A DNA stretch of 64,000 bases from Planktothrix agardhii NIES-204 (GTDB lineage: Bacteria > Cyanobacteriota > Cyanobacteriia > Cyanobacteriales > Microcoleaceae). Shown here piece after piece: positions 8,904 through 17,887 of this stretch. Below the pieces are notes generated by a model. The model saw only the letters and a list, made by a program, of their open reading frames with translations, did not search any database and had not been told where the DNA came from. The translations under genes were made by a program, and so were the position numbers. Location: assembly GCA_003609755.1 (NCBI GenBank), contig AP017991.1, forward strand, positions 682,001 to 746,000, read 5' to 3'. Every line of letters starts with the position of its first letter. The stretch's first letter is position 1.

Positions 8904-9155
8904 ATGTCAACAGAAAACATAGCAACCGTTGTTAAAATCATAGAATCTCTTACAGATGCTCAACAGCAACAGCTTATTGAGCATTTGCGAAAATATATTA
9001 GAGATATAAAAAATAAAAACGCCGATTTTGAAGATGAATTGCAGTGGGATCAATCTTTTCAAAAAACTCAAAGCAAGTTAGTCGCAGCAGCAAAGCTGGC
9101 AAAACAACAAATTGCTCAAGGACAAGCACAACCCATGGACTATGAGCAATTATGA
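8904..9155 (+). CDS. Putative antitoxin of a type II toxin-antitoxin pair
   Basis: An 83-aa protein beginning MSTENIATVVKIIESLTDAQQQQLIEHLRKYI, with a charged middle and an alanine/glutamine-rich C-terminal helix (KLVAAAKLAKQQIAQGQ). Its small size, helical character and 4-base overlap (ATGA) with the following toxin-like gene are typical of type II antitoxins. It probably neutralises the downstream toxin by binding it and may repress its own promoter, but no clear DNA-binding motif is visible. Confidence 0.7.
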   Translation: MSTENIATVVKIIESLTDAQQQQLIEHLRKYIRDIKNKNADFEDELQWDQSFQKTQSKLVAAAKLAKQQIAQGQAQPMDYEQL

Positions 9156-9415
9156 TGTCTGCTACCTTACCGTCCTTTTGGTCAGAATATCATCGCCTTC
9201 CACTCAACATTCGTAAAGAAGCCCGAAAATCTTATCGTTTATGGTCAAATAATCCTTTTTATCCCTCCTTACACTTTAAGTGTATTAATCGTGATGAGGA
9301 TATTTGGTCAGTCAGAATTACGCGAAGTTATCGCGCGATTGGAATTTTACAAGAGGATACAGTTACATGGTTTTGGATTGGTAGTCATGATCAATATGAG
9401 GAATTTTTTGGGTAA
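9152..9415 (+). CDS. RelE/ParE-like toxin
   Basis: An 87-aa protein overlapping the antitoxin-like gene by ATGA, so translation is probably coupled. Segments such as FWSEYHRLPLNIRKEARKSY, NPFYPSLHFKCI, WSVRITRSYRAIGI and the ending WFWIGSHDQYEEFF match the small beta-sheet fold of RelE/ParE-superfamily toxins. In such proteins a conserved Arg (here in RITRSYRA) and a C-terminal aromatic/His segment are functional. It could be a ribosome-dependent mRNA interferase or a gyrase poison; these cannot be separated by eye. The start is the second gene's ATG in the overlap; a second Met follows directly. Confidence 0.8.
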   Translation: MMSATLPSFWSEYHRLPLNIRKEARKSYRLWSNNPFYPSLHFKCINRDEDIWSVRITRSYRAIGILQEDTVTWFWIGSHDQYEEFFG

Positions 9416-9494
9416 ATTCAAGATTAGGAAATAGAGTAAATATTGGAGAATTTTTTTTAGAAACCTAGTTTATTGTTCTATTTACCGATATAAA

Positions 9495-9520
9495 ATACCC
9501 CTTACCGAGCAGGTAAGAGG
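9495..9520 (-). terminator. Possible terminator downstream of clpB
   Basis: Read on the minus strand, CTTACC, a five-base loop and GGTAAG are followed by GGGGTATTTTATA. It lies 20-45 bases after the clpB stop and between two convergent genes. The T-tract is imperfect. Confidence 0.35.
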
Positions 9521-9539
9521 TAAGAAAACGATTAATTTA

Positions 9540-12164
9540 TCACTCTTGAACAGTTAACAATTCCAGGGGTAAACGTTTAAAAACTAATCGTTCATTTTCG
9601 ATATCCACAAAAATTGTATCCCCATTCACAAATTCACTACGAAGAATTGCCTTAGCAATAGGTGTTTCTAATTCCCGTTGAATTGCCCGTTTTAACGGCC
9701 GAGCACCATAGACCGGATCATAACCGACTTCTGCTAAGAAATCTAAGGCAGAATCCGATAATTTTAACGTCATTTTCCGTTCGACTAAACGTTTTGATAA
9801 ACGTTCAACTTGCAGACTTACAATTTGTCGCAATTCTGATTTTTGTAAGGCATGGAAAATGATCATTTCATCAATTCGGTTCAGAAATTCCGGCCGGAAA
9901 CTTGCCCGCATTGCTTCTAATACCCGACTCCGCATTTCTTCATATTGGGAATCGGAACCCGATACATCTAAAATATACTGTGATCCCACATTACTGGTCA
10001 TAATAATAATGCTATTTTTGAAATCAACAGTATGACCCTGTGCGTCCGTAACCCTGCCATCATCGAGGATTTGCAACATTATATTAAACACATCGGGATG
10101 GGCTTTTTCGATTTCATCAAACAGAATAACTGTGTAAGGACGGCGACGAATTGCTTCGGTTAATTGCCCCCCTTCGTCATAACCAACATACCCCGGAGGC
10201 GCCCCAATTAAACGGGAAACCGCGTGTTTTTCCATGTATTCCGACATATCAATTCGCACCATCGCTTCTTCGGTATCAAATAAATAGGAAGCCAAGGCTT
10301 TTGCTAACTCCGTTTTCCCGACTCCTGTGGGGCCGAGAAAGATGAAACTGGCGACGGGACGGTTGGGATCGGATAACCCTGCTCTTGACCGTTGAATGGC
10401 ATCAGCAACGGCCGTTACTGCTTCATCTTGACCGATAACTCGGTGATGTAATTCATCCTCTAAAGTTAGAAGTTTTTGCATTTCCGATTCTACTAATTTA
10501 CTAATCGGAATTCCTGTCCATTTCGAGATAATTTCTGCAATATCAGCTTCGGTGACTTCCTCCCGCAATAGGGTTTTGCCACTGATTTGAGTATTCTCTA
10601 ATTGGGCTTCTATGGCTTTAAGTTTTTTCTTGAGTTCCTCCATTTTCCCATATTTTAATTCCGCCGCTCGGTTTAAATCATAGTTACGTTCAGCTTGCTG
10701 AATTTCAATATTAACCCGATCAATTTCTTCTTTGATCGATTGAATATCGGTAATTACATTTTTCTCCGATTGCCATTGGGAACTCAGGCTTTGTTGTTCT
10801 TGTTTTAAGGTTCCTAATTCCGTTTCTATTCGTTCTAAACGTTCTAAAGATGCAGCATCGCTTTCTTTTTTTAAAGATAAACGTTCCATTTCTAATTGCA
10901 GAATCCGCCGATCAATTTCATCTAATTGTTCTGGTTTAGATGTAATTTCCATCTTTAATTTAGCCGCAGATTCATCGACTAAATCAATAGCTTTATCGGG
11001 TAAAAAGCGATCGCTAATATATCGAGTTGATAAGACCGCCGCCGCGACTAAGGCACTATCGGAAATTTTCACCCCATGATGGACTTCATAACGTTCTTTT
11101 AATCCGCGTAAAATTGAGATAGTATCTTCAACGGTGGGTTGATCGACATAAACCTGCTGAAAACGCCGTTCTAAGGCGGGATCTTTTTCAAGATACTTGC
11201 GATATTCGTCTAGGGTTGTTGCCCCAATACAGCGCAATTCTCCCCGGGCTAACATAGGTTTTAAAAGGTTCCCGGCATCCATCGCTCCTTGGGTTGCACC
11301 CGCCCCCACAACGGTATGAATTTCATCAATAAATAGAATAATTGCTCCATTAGAATCGGTAACTTCTTTTAATACCGCTTTTAGGCGTTCTTCAAATTCC
11401 CCTCGGAATTTTGCCCCGGCAATTAACGCCCCCATATCTAAGGCAATTAACCGTCTTTCTTGCAAAGATTGAGGCACATCTCCAGCAATAATTCGTTGGG
11501 CGAGTCCTTCAGCGATCGCAGTTTTACCCACACCTGGCTCCCCAATTAATACCGGATTATTTTTAGTTCTGCGGCTTAAAATTTGTATAGTCCGACGAAT
11601 TTCATCATCTCGTCCAATGACCGGATCGAGTTTTCCTTGGCGGGCGGCTTCGGTTAAATCTCGACCATATTTTTCTAGGGATTCATATTTGTTTTCGGGT
11701 GTTTGATCAGTCACTTTATTGTTTCCTCTGATTTGAGTAATAATTGATTTGAGTTTGGTTTCATCTAAGTGAAATTCTTGAAATAAAGCCTTGCCAAAGC
11801 GATCATCTTTAGGATAAGCTAAAAATAGATGTTCAACCGAAATAAACTCATCTTTGTATTCTTGACGATAGGCTTCGGCTTTATCCAGTAGAGTGTCTAA
11901 ACTTCGACCTAAATAAACATTAGCAATTGTTCCAGTTATTTTAGGTTGACGATTAATAAAGCTATCAGTTTTCTCTCGAAACTGACCAACGGATATTCCC
12001 GCTTTACTCAGGATATTTTTAGTTAATCCTTCCTGTTCCAGCAACGCTTTCATCAAGTGTTCAGTTTCAATTTGTTGCTGTTGGGATTGTTTGACCAGAT
12101 CGGGAGTCCGGGCTAGGGCTTCCCAGGTTTTTTCTGTAAACTTATTCGGATCGGTAGGTTGCAT
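9540..12164 (-). CDS. clpB: ClpB disaggregase
   Basis: An 874-aa hexameric AAA+ chaperone that works with DnaK/DnaJ/GrpE to resolubilise aggregated protein. In order: N-terminal Clp repeat domain (about 1-145), NBD1 with Walker A GEPGVGKT (about 207-214) and Walker B LFIDEIH, the long coiled-coil M domain (about 400-520), and NBD2 with Walker A GPTGVGKT (about 610-617), then the C-terminal D2 domain. Presence of the M domain and absence of the ClpP-binding loop type of ClpA/C identify ClpB. Cyanobacteria commonly have two copies (ClpB1 and ClpB2); I cannot assign which from one sequence. The co-chaperone operon is elsewhere in this window (26.9-31.1 kb). Confidence 0.95.
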   Translation of the reverse strand: MQPTDPNKFTEKTWEALARTPDLVKQSQQQQIETEHLMKALLEQEGLTKNILSKAGISVGQFREKTDSFINRQPKITGTIANVYLGRSLDTLLDKAEAYRQEYKDEFISVEHLFLAYPKDDRFGKALFQEFHLDETKLKSIITQIRGNNKVTDQTPENKYESLEKYGRDLTEAARQGKLDPVIGRDDEIRRTIQILSRRTKNNPVLIGEPGVGKTAIAEGLAQRIIAGDVPQSLQERRLIALDMGALIAGAKFRGEFEERLKAVLKEVTDSNGAIILFIDEIHTVVGAGATQGAMDAGNLLKPMLARGELRCIGATTLDEYRKYLEKDPALERRFQQVYVDQPTVEDTISILRGLKERYEVHHGVKISDSALVAAAVLSTRYISDRFLPDKAIDLVDESAAKLKMEITSKPEQLDEIDRRILQLEMERLSLKKESDAASLERLERIETELGTLKQEQQSLSSQWQSEKNVITDIQSIKEEIDRVNIEIQQAERNYDLNRAAELKYGKMEELKKKLKAIEAQLENTQISGKTLLREEVTEADIAEIISKWTGIPISKLVESEMQKLLTLEDELHHRVIGQDEAVTAVADAIQRSRAGLSDPNRPVASFIFLGPTGVGKTELAKALASYLFDTEEAMVRIDMSEYMEKHAVSRLIGAPPGYVGYDEGGQLTEAIRRRPYTVILFDEIEKAHPDVFNIMLQILDDGRVTDAQGHTVDFKNSIIIMTSNVGSQYILDVSGSDSQYEEMRSRVLEAMRASFRPEFLNRIDEMIIFHALQKSELRQIVSLQVERLSKRLVERKMTLKLSDSALDFLAEVGYDPVYGARPLKRAIQRELETPIAKAILRSEFVNGDTIFVDIENERLVFKRLPLELLTVQE

Positions 12165-12521
12165 ATTTATCCTCTACTTTAATGGTAATTAATTGATCGA
12201 AAATTAACAATATTAGGAAGGTTCTAAGTTAAAGATTTCCTATAACACTTTTTTATTATACCCAACTCTATTAAAGTAGTTTATCTTATTTTCACGACTT
12301 TTTTAGTACGGTTCACCGAAAATTAGGTGTTAGGTGTTCGGAAGTCTCACCGAGAGAAAAAAATATAACAGTTAATCTTAAAATCTGAAGGTTTAATGGA
12401 AATTAATATCGGGAAATTGGGACATATTCTCAGCTTATTAAGCTAATTTAGACTTTTTTGGGCTGAAAAGCTATTACAATCCCATTATTCCCGATTCTCG
12501 GCTATAGATTAAGAATAGTTC
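12165..12521. other. Intergenic region upstream of clpB
   Basis: 357 bases, AT-rich. I see no CIRCE element and no convincing heat-shock promoter. A segment at about 12308-12354 on the plus strand can form several short stems (CCGAA/TTCGG; AGGTGTT twice) but matches no RNA family I can name. An imperfect hairpin rich in AGCT/AGCCC sequence lies near 12430-12470. Confidence 0.4.
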
Positions 12522-12752
12522 CTAATTTTTAATTATAGTAGAACGCTCGGTTCGACAGGCTAGAGAATATTCAACTTCGGCGATCGTTGTGACCCAGGTT
12601 TTTAAGTTCCGATTCCAGGTAAACTCAATACGATGTCTAAGTCTTAATTGAGAGACCCGTTGATGAGAAACTCCTAACATTCGAGCTACATCAGATTGTC
12701 TTAACATGGAAATTTTTAACCAAAAATGGGGATACCGAAATCGTGATTTCAC
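12522..12752 (-). CDS. Small helix-turn-helix protein
   Basis: Up to 76 aa; an internal ATG at 12707 would give 61 aa starting MLRQSDVARMLGVSHQRVSQL. That segment is a clear helix-turn-helix of the excisionase/MerR-like or XRE-like kind (QSDVARMLGVSHQRVSQLR). The rest (FTWNRNLKTWV) looks like a short beta wing. The protein is probably a small DNA-binding regulator; target and partner are unknown. The TauE/SafE gene is divergent, its ATG at 12847, so autoregulation or control of that gene is possible. Confidence 0.55.
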   Translation of the reverse strand: MKSRFRYPHFWLKISMLRQSDVARMLGVSHQRVSQLRLRHRIEFTWNRNLKTWVTTIAEVEYSLACRTERSTIIKN

Positions 12753-12846
12753 CGACTCTAATGGGTTGGGTGAAAATTGTATATAGAAATTGTATAATTT
12801 TCTGAATAATTGTCATAATTATGGTTATCTATTACAAAAAAACAAA

Positions 12847-13656
12847 ATGACTACATTTCAATTAATTATTTTAGCAGGTGGAGGATTAATTGCTGGAATT
12901 TTAGCAGGATTTTTAGGAATAGGGGGTGGGACGGTTTTAGTTCCATTATTATTAGCATTAGGATATACGCCTGTTCAAGCGGTGGCTACAAGTAGTTTAT
13001 CTATTGTAATTACGGCTATTTCTGGAAGTTTTCAAAATTGGCGCATGGGATATCTGAGTTTAAATAAAGTCATTGGAATTGGATTTCCTTCGGTATTAAC
13101 GGCACAAATAGGGGTGTTTTGGGCGGGAATATTTACCCCTAAATTATTATTATTTTTATTTGGCTGTTTATTATTATTAAATGTTTATTTAGTAGAAGTT
13201 CGTAAACAAATAACAGCAAATAAAAAACAACTAGAGGAACAACAAATCTCTGAATCTACTATTAATTCTGAGGATAATATTCCATTTAATCCCGTTTTTG
13301 CTCGGATTTTAACCGGAAGTTCCGCCGGAATTTTAGCCGGATTATTTGGAGTTGGTGGCGGAATTATTATGGTTCCTTTGCAAATATTACTATTAAAAGA
13401 AACCATTAAAGTTGCTATTCAAACCAGTTTAGGCGTGATTATGATTACCGCTATTTCTGCTTGTATTGGACACGCAACTCAAGGAAATGTATTATGGATT
13501 CCAGGAATTGTTTTAGGTTTAGGAGGATTATTGGGAGCGCAAATTAGCACTAGATTTTTACCAAAATTATCTGATCAAACCGTGACTTTAATGTTTAGAA
13601 TATTTTTAATTATTATCTCAGTTTATATCTTTAAACAAGCCTGGTTATCTTCGTAG
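12847..13656 (+). CDS. TauE/SafE (TSUP) family membrane exporter
   Basis: The ATG at 12847 gives 269 aa beginning MTTFQLIILAGGGLIAGILAGFLG. An ATG at 12790 would add a polar leader that breaks the first helix. There are about eight hydrophobic helices in two repeated halves, each with the family's Gly-rich signature (GFLGIGGGTVLVPLLL near residue 20 and GLFGVGGGIIMVPLQ near residue 165). A charged loop of about 30 residues separates the halves. The family transports sulfite, sulfonates or other organic anions; the substrate here is unknown. A candidate MITE-like element lies just downstream. Confidence 0.85.
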   Translation: MTTFQLIILAGGGLIAGILAGFLGIGGGTVLVPLLLALGYTPVQAVATSSLSIVITAISGSFQNWRMGYLSLNKVIGIGFPSVLTAQIGVFWAGIFTPKLLLFLFGCLLLLNVYLVEVRKQITANKKQLEEQQISESTINSEDNIPFNPVFARILTGSSAGILAGLFGVGGGIIMVPLQILLLKETIKVAIQTSLGVIMITAISACIGHATQGNVLWIPGIVLGLGGLLGAQISTRFLPKLSDQTVTLMFRIFLIIISVYIFKQAWLSS

Positions 13657-13720
13657 TTACCTCTTTAGGGGTGTTTCAGGACTCTCGAAAAATACCACAA
13701 AAACTCAGTTTTATAGAGAG

Positions 13721-13829
13721 TAGATGGTCATAATTATTTGCTAGATTAAAATTTAGTTTTCGCTGTTTTAGCCCTTGCTTAAGAGCGCCCAAGCGCAACA
13801 ACGAGAAGAACAAATTTTATGACCATCTA
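13721..13829. mobile_element. Candidate MITE-like element with 13-bp terminal inverted repeats
   Basis: TAGATGGTCATAA at 13721-13733 is matched exactly, inverted, by 13817-13829. The 109-base element has no open frame and includes an internal GCTTAAGAGCGCCCAAGCGC segment that may fold. It sits in the short gap between two convergent genes. No target-site duplication is obvious. A very long-stem terminator is the alternative explanation. Confidence 0.4.
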
Positions 13830-13853
13830 GTGACTCGGTTGATTTTTATGGTG

Positions 13854-15350
13854 TTACTTGATCCGAATAGCTAAAGCATTCCGGGCTTGTTCTCGATCAT
13901 CAAAATGGATTTTTTCAGTTCCCAAAATTTGATAATCTTCGTGACCTTTTCCCGCAATTAATACCCCATCTCCAGGTTTAGCCTCCAGAATAGCAGTATG
14001 AATTGCTTTAGCTCGATCTGCAATTACAATCGGTTTGATACTGTCAGGAATTCCAGCCAAAACATCTTTTAAAATCTGTTCCGGGTCTTCCGTCCGGGGA
14101 TTATCTGAAGTCACAACCGCAATATCAGCTAATTCTGCCCCAATTTTCCCCATTTTCGGCCGTTTGGTGCGATCGCGATCGCCCCCACAACCAAATACAC
14201 AAATCATCCGACCCGGAATAAATGGACGGGACGCCTTTAGTAAATTCTCCAAACTATCGGGGGTGTGAGCATAATCCACAATTACGCTAATATCCTGATC
14301 AGGGCTAATTTGTACCCGTTCCATCCGCCCCGGAACTCCCTCAAACTGAGCAGTTTTTTCGACAATGGTAGTTAAATCTAATCCTAAACTTAACCCCGCC
14401 CCGACAGCAGCTAACAGGTTAGATAAATTATATTGACCGACCAAAGGTAAATAAAATTCCGCCTCCCCTTGAGGAGTATGGAGAACACCCTTAACCCCCG
14501 TCGGTTGATAGGAAAGTTGATCGGCCCACAGGTCAGCCGTTGAGTCACTGGTGCTATAACTCCAAGCCCTATCCCCCAATTGGGCTATTAACCTTTGACC
14601 ATAAGGGTCATCGGCGTTAATAATCGCTCGACCCTTGAGATATTCGGGACTGAATAATAGGGATTTCGCGGCAAAATAATCCTCCATTGTGGGGTGATAG
14701 TCCAAATGGTCTTGGGTTAAATTGGTGAACACGGCTACTTGAAACGGACAACCGAGAACCCGTCCCTGGTCTAACGCATGGGAACTTACCTCCATCGCCC
14801 CAAACTCACATCCGGCGGCCACCGCCTGGGCCAGTTGTCCCTGTAATTCTACGGAGAAGGGGGTGGTATGGGTGGCCGTTTCTTGGAATCCGGGCCAACG
14901 GGCGTACAGGGTTCCCAGTAAGGCTGTGGGATGGTTACTATTGCTGAGGATAAATTCAATCAAATGGGTGGTTGTGGTTTTCCCATTGGTTCCTGTCACC
15001 CCTACCAGGCGCAATTTTTCCGCCGGATGGTCATAAAAAGCCGTCGCAATTTGGGCGCAGACTTGGGTGAGATTATCGCTGGGAATAATACAGGGATGTT
15101 CGGCGGTAATGCGGTTTTGGGTTTTTTCGATGGCGGCTGGGGAAATAATCGCGGCTACCGCACCGGAGGCGATCGCACTGGGCCAAAATTCTCCGCCATC
15201 GACCCGAGTTCCGGGCATTCCTAAGAATAAATCCCCCGGTTGACAAGCGATGGAGTTCGTCGTTAACCCCTTAACTTCTTCTTCTAAAGCCGGGTGAGAC
15301 TCGGAAGATATTGATATTCCAACTTTTGCTAGTAACTGTTTAAACTTCAT
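13854..15350 (-). CDS. murE: UDP-MurNAc-tripeptide synthetase MurE
   Basis: A 498-aa cytoplasmic ligase that adds the third residue to the peptidoglycan stem peptide. The ATP-binding motif GTNGKTTTT lies at about residues 117-125. The Mur-ligase central motifs (MEVSSHAL, NLTQDHLDYH) and the C-terminal domain motif DNPRTEDP (about 413-420) are present. The DNPR motif is the known signature for meso-diaminopimelate, as expected for cyanobacteria. Length is normal. The gene is followed upstream (its 5' side) by a foldback repeat rather than other mur genes, so it is a lone dcw gene. Confidence 0.95.
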   Translation of the reverse strand: MKFKQLLAKVGISISSESHPALEEEVKGLTTNSIACQPGDLFLGMPGTRVDGGEFWPSAIASGAVAAIISPAAIEKTQNRITAEHPCIIPSDNLTQVCAQIATAFYDHPAEKLRLVGVTGTNGKTTTTHLIEFILSNSNHPTALLGTLYARWPGFQETATHTTPFSVELQGQLAQAVAAGCEFGAMEVSSHALDQGRVLGCPFQVAVFTNLTQDHLDYHPTMEDYFAAKSLLFSPEYLKGRAIINADDPYGQRLIAQLGDRAWSYSTSDSTADLWADQLSYQPTGVKGVLHTPQGEAEFYLPLVGQYNLSNLLAAVGAGLSLGLDLTTIVEKTAQFEGVPGRMERVQISPDQDISVIVDYAHTPDSLENLLKASRPFIPGRMICVFGCGGDRDRTKRPKMGKIGAELADIAVVTSDNPRTEDPEQILKDVLAGIPDSIKPIVIADRAKAIHTAILEAKPGDGVLIAGKGHEDYQILGTEKIHFDDREQARNALAIRIK

Positions 15351-15382
15351 ACTGCATCATAGGTTATTTAGTAGATATTATG

Positions 15383-15498
15383 ATAGATTAATGCAGATTA
15401 ACACAGATTAAAATCCGTGAAATCCGCATCACGGATTAAACGGATTACGCAGATTAACACAGATTAAAATCTGTGAAATCCTCTTAAATCCGCGATCC
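15383..15498. repeat. Foldback repeat, GATTAACACAGATTAAAATCCGTG family, copy 1
   Basis: A roughly 115-base region with two tandem partial copies of GCAGATTAACACAGATTAAAA followed by TCCGTGAAATCC and CTCTTAAATCCGCGATCCC. The left part (ATCACGGATTAAACGGATTACG) is partly complementary to the right part. Related copies are at 48236-48310 and 54127-54199. It separates the divergent murE and Uma2-family genes. Confidence 0.75.
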
Positions 15499-15524
15499 CT
15501 ATTTCCTTTATTTTAATTAAAGTT

Positions 15525-16286
15525 ATGGTTTCTCAACCCGCAACTCTTAACCCAACGGAAATTATCTATCCCGAAACCGATGGAAAACCCATGGCAAATA
15601 ATACAGAACAATTTAATTGGATTGTAGCAATTGAACAGAATTTAGAATGGTTATTTGCTAATGATCCTAATGTATTTGTAGCCGGGGATTTGTTCTGGTA
15701 TCCGGTGGAGGGAAAACCCAATATTGTGAATGCACCGGATGTTTTAGTTGTATTAGGAAGACCGAAAGGAAAACGGGGTTCCTATATGCAATGGAAGGAA
15801 GAAGGAATTGCCCCACAAGTAGTTTTTGAAATTCTTTCTCCGGGGAATACGAAGTCGGAAATGGAACGGAAATTAGTGTTTTATGAACGCTACGGAGTGG
15901 AGGAATATTATATTTATAATCCTGACAATTATCAATTCCAAGGTTGGCAGCGTGGGGATGGGGGATTAGATGTAATTGAAACCTCTGAAAATTTCGTTAG
16001 TCCTCGGTTGGGGATTCGTTTTGAAGTTTCAGAAGCAGAACTACAAATCTATCGCCCTGATGGGGCAAAATTCTTGTCTTATGTGGAAATTAATCAACAG
16101 TTAGAACAGGAAATTAAACGGGCTGAAACTGAACGTCAACGGGCTGAAACCGAACGCCAACGGGCTGAAACTGAACATCAACGGGCAGAAGAAACGGAAG
16201 TATTATTAAGGCAAGAAACCGAACGTAGTCAACGTTTAGCAGAACGTTTGCGACAGATGGGAATTAACCCAGATGAATTAGATTAA
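15525..16286 (+). CDS. Uma2-family (DUF820) putative endonuclease
   Basis: A 253-aa protein of the Uma2/DUF820 family, abundant in cyanobacteria and predicted to have a restriction-endonuclease-like fold. Visible family features: NAPDVLVVLGRP (about 67-78), QVVFEILSPGNT (about 96-107) and ERYGVEEYYIYNPD (about 119-132), holding the predicted D...E-x-L/Y active-site acidic residues. The C-terminus is a coiled coil with three copies of a 7-residue unit (RAETERQ, RAETERQ, RAETEHQ) encoded by a 21-bp tandem repeat at about 16119-16181. The biological role of this family is not established. It overlaps the convergent PP2C gene by 4 bases. Confidence 0.85.
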   Translation: MVSQPATLNPTEIIYPETDGKPMANNTEQFNWIVAIEQNLEWLFANDPNVFVAGDLFWYPVEGKPNIVNAPDVLVVLGRPKGKRGSYMQWKEEGIAPQVVFEILSPGNTKSEMERKLVFYERYGVEEYYIYNPDNYQFQGWQRGDGGLDVIETSENFVSPRLGIRFEVSEAELQIYRPDGAKFLSYVEINQQLEQEIKRAETERQRAETERQRAETEHQRAEETEVLLRQETERSQRLAERLRQMGINPDELD

Positions 16287-17044
16287 GGGTTAAAACTGGC
16301 TAAGATTAATGTTAGATCATCATCGGTTCTTTGTGTTAACCGAGGAGAACGCAAAAACCCCATTAACTGTTCTTGAGCATCGGTTTCATCTGTGATAGTT
16401 TCTACAAATTTAAACAGAGGAGAAAAGAACGGGTGATGGGGTTTTCCTTCTGGCATTTTTAACGCCAACATTTGTAAACCATCGGAAAAAGCAGCTAAAT
16501 ATTTTGGTTGTCCTAACCAGAGGTTGATTTGTGCAGTTTCAATGGCATTAGAAGATACTAAAAATACCGTTTCATTTAGATATTCTCCACTTGCGGGTAT
16601 GGTTAATTCCAGAATATTTCCGGTTTTATCTTCCACAACAATAGCTCCATCTCCTACTTGAGCAACGGCGACTAATTCCGGTGTAGCTATACCGATAATT
16701 AAAGTAGTTGCTAATTCCCTAACTTCTATTTCTTGGGTAACAGATTCGTTTTGAATAGCAGTTAAAGCTTCGTTTAAAGCCAATTTTAAATAATCTTCCC
16801 AAACGATATTAATATCAACAGAATTAATCTGTTTTTCCAGAGTCTCTAACGCTATTTTAACCGCAATATTCGCTCCCAAATCCGCTAATTTTGCCGAACC
16901 CGCCCCATCAGCTACGGCAAAAATTAATTGATTATTAGATAACCGTTTATAACCCTGGGCATCCTGACAGGGAATATTTTGTTTTTCGTGACTTTTTCCG
17001 GTAACAGATGCTGCAACAACTTGCCAATGACAAATTAAATTCAT
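16283..17044 (-). CDS. PP2C-family protein phosphatase
   Basis: The ATG at 17044 gives 253 aa (MNLICHWQVVAASVTG). A GTG at 17110 would extend into the preceding gene and add no domain. Motifs: NIPCQDAQG (metal-binding Asp, about residue 27), FAVADGAGSAKLADLGA (DGxG, about 44-60), VGDGAIVV (about 127) and AAFSDGLQML (about 184). This is the compact PP2C type seen with VWA proteins. It is encoded 58 bases after the VWA gene on the same strand. PP2C plus TerY-like VWA plus a Ser/Thr kinase form the known TerY-P triad; no kinase is visible here. A role in Ser/Thr dephosphorylation is inferred from family. Confidence 0.85.
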   Translation of the reverse strand: MNLICHWQVVAASVTGKSHEKQNIPCQDAQGYKRLSNNQLIFAVADGAGSAKLADLGANIAVKIALETLEKQINSVDINIVWEDYLKLALNEALTAIQNESVTQEIEVRELATTLIIGIATPELVAVAQVGDGAIVVEDKTGNILELTIPASGEYLNETVFLVSSNAIETAQINLWLGQPKYLAAFSDGLQMLALKMPEGKPHHPFFSPLFKFVETITDETDAQEQLMGFLRSPRLTQRTDDDLTLILASFNP

Positions 17045-17102
17045 TGTAATTTTATATAATTTAACTACGGATAAAAAACTCCTATTTTTTATGAATAATT
17101 GC

Positions 17103-17765
17103 TTAAACACTTCCCCATCCTGGCGGGGGTAAAGCTACCTGTTCATCAACTTTAGAATGGGAAACGGTTTGCATACTTGTAGATAACCAAATAAACATTT
17201 CTCTAAAGTCTAAACCCCGCAATTTTAACGGAGTTCTCTGGACAATTTGAGCTAATTTATCCAGATTTGCCCCTTCAACTCCAACGGCAAAAAATGCTAC
17301 CTGTTTTTTAAATTCTTCCTCTTGAATGCGTCGAGTTGCTTCTTCTGTAACGCGATCATTTTCTCCTTGAGGTTCACCATCGGTAATCATAAATACCCAA
17401 GGACGATAATAGGTAATACCATTATTACGATATTCTAACTTTCTCGCCGCTACTAAATCTAAAGATTGGTTAATAGCAGTTCCCATAAAAGTTTGACCTT
17501 GGGCGGTTAATAAAGGTGGTTCAAACTGATCAGCAGTAACGAAATCCTGTAAAATTTTAACTTGATTATCAAAGGAAATAATTGCCACTTCCACCCGTTT
17601 TTTAGCGAGTTCGTCCCGAATTAAATCGTTTCTAAACGCCATTAGTCCATCGTTTAAGGCGTCAATGGGAGCTCCTTGCATTGATGCGGAAGTATCCAAT
17701 AACAACACGCAGGGACACCGAGGTTCAGGATTTTCTGCAAATTCAACCGCTTCGTCTAATCTCAT
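17103..17765 (-). CDS. TerY-like VWA domain protein
   Basis: A 220-aa single VWA (von Willebrand A) domain with an intact MIDAS metal site: DTSAS (D24, S26, S28), a conserved Thr region QTFMGTAI (about 92-99) and MITDGEPQGE (about 124-133). It lacks a signal peptide and is cytoplasmic. It resembles TerY, which mediates metal-dependent protein assembly in tellurite/stress-type systems. It ends PPPGWGSV, a short proline-rich tail. The PP2C gene follows directly. Promoter and partner kinase are not identified. Confidence 0.85.
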   Translation of the reverse strand: MRLDEAVEFAENPEPRCPCVLLLDTSASMQGAPIDALNDGLMAFRNDLIRDELAKKRVEVAIISFDNQVKILQDFVTADQFEPPLLTAQGQTFMGTAINQSLDLVAARKLEYRNNGITYYRPWVFMITDGEPQGENDRVTEEATRRIQEEEFKKQVAFFAVGVEGANLDKLAQIVQRTPLKLRGLDFREMFIWLSTSMQTVSHSKVDEQVALPPPGWGSV

Positions 17766-17887
17766 AATTATGATCTGTTCTGCTTACAATCAATAGAATA
17801 TGCACCATTATATCCTAATAATTGTCTCAAAAATTGATAAAATATAACTGTTCCTTGAGACTGAAGCCAAAATTAGAAGTAATTTGA

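Noticed and set aside
12308-12360. Glutamine-riboswitch-like sequence (GGTTCACC...CGGAAGT)
   Set aside because: Only fragments resemble the motif, the expected core is incomplete and no suitable downstream gene is in position.
17045-17110. GTG-initiated extension of the PP2C gene
   Set aside because: It would add 22 non-conserved residues and overlap the VWA gene; the ATG at 17044 fits the domain start.
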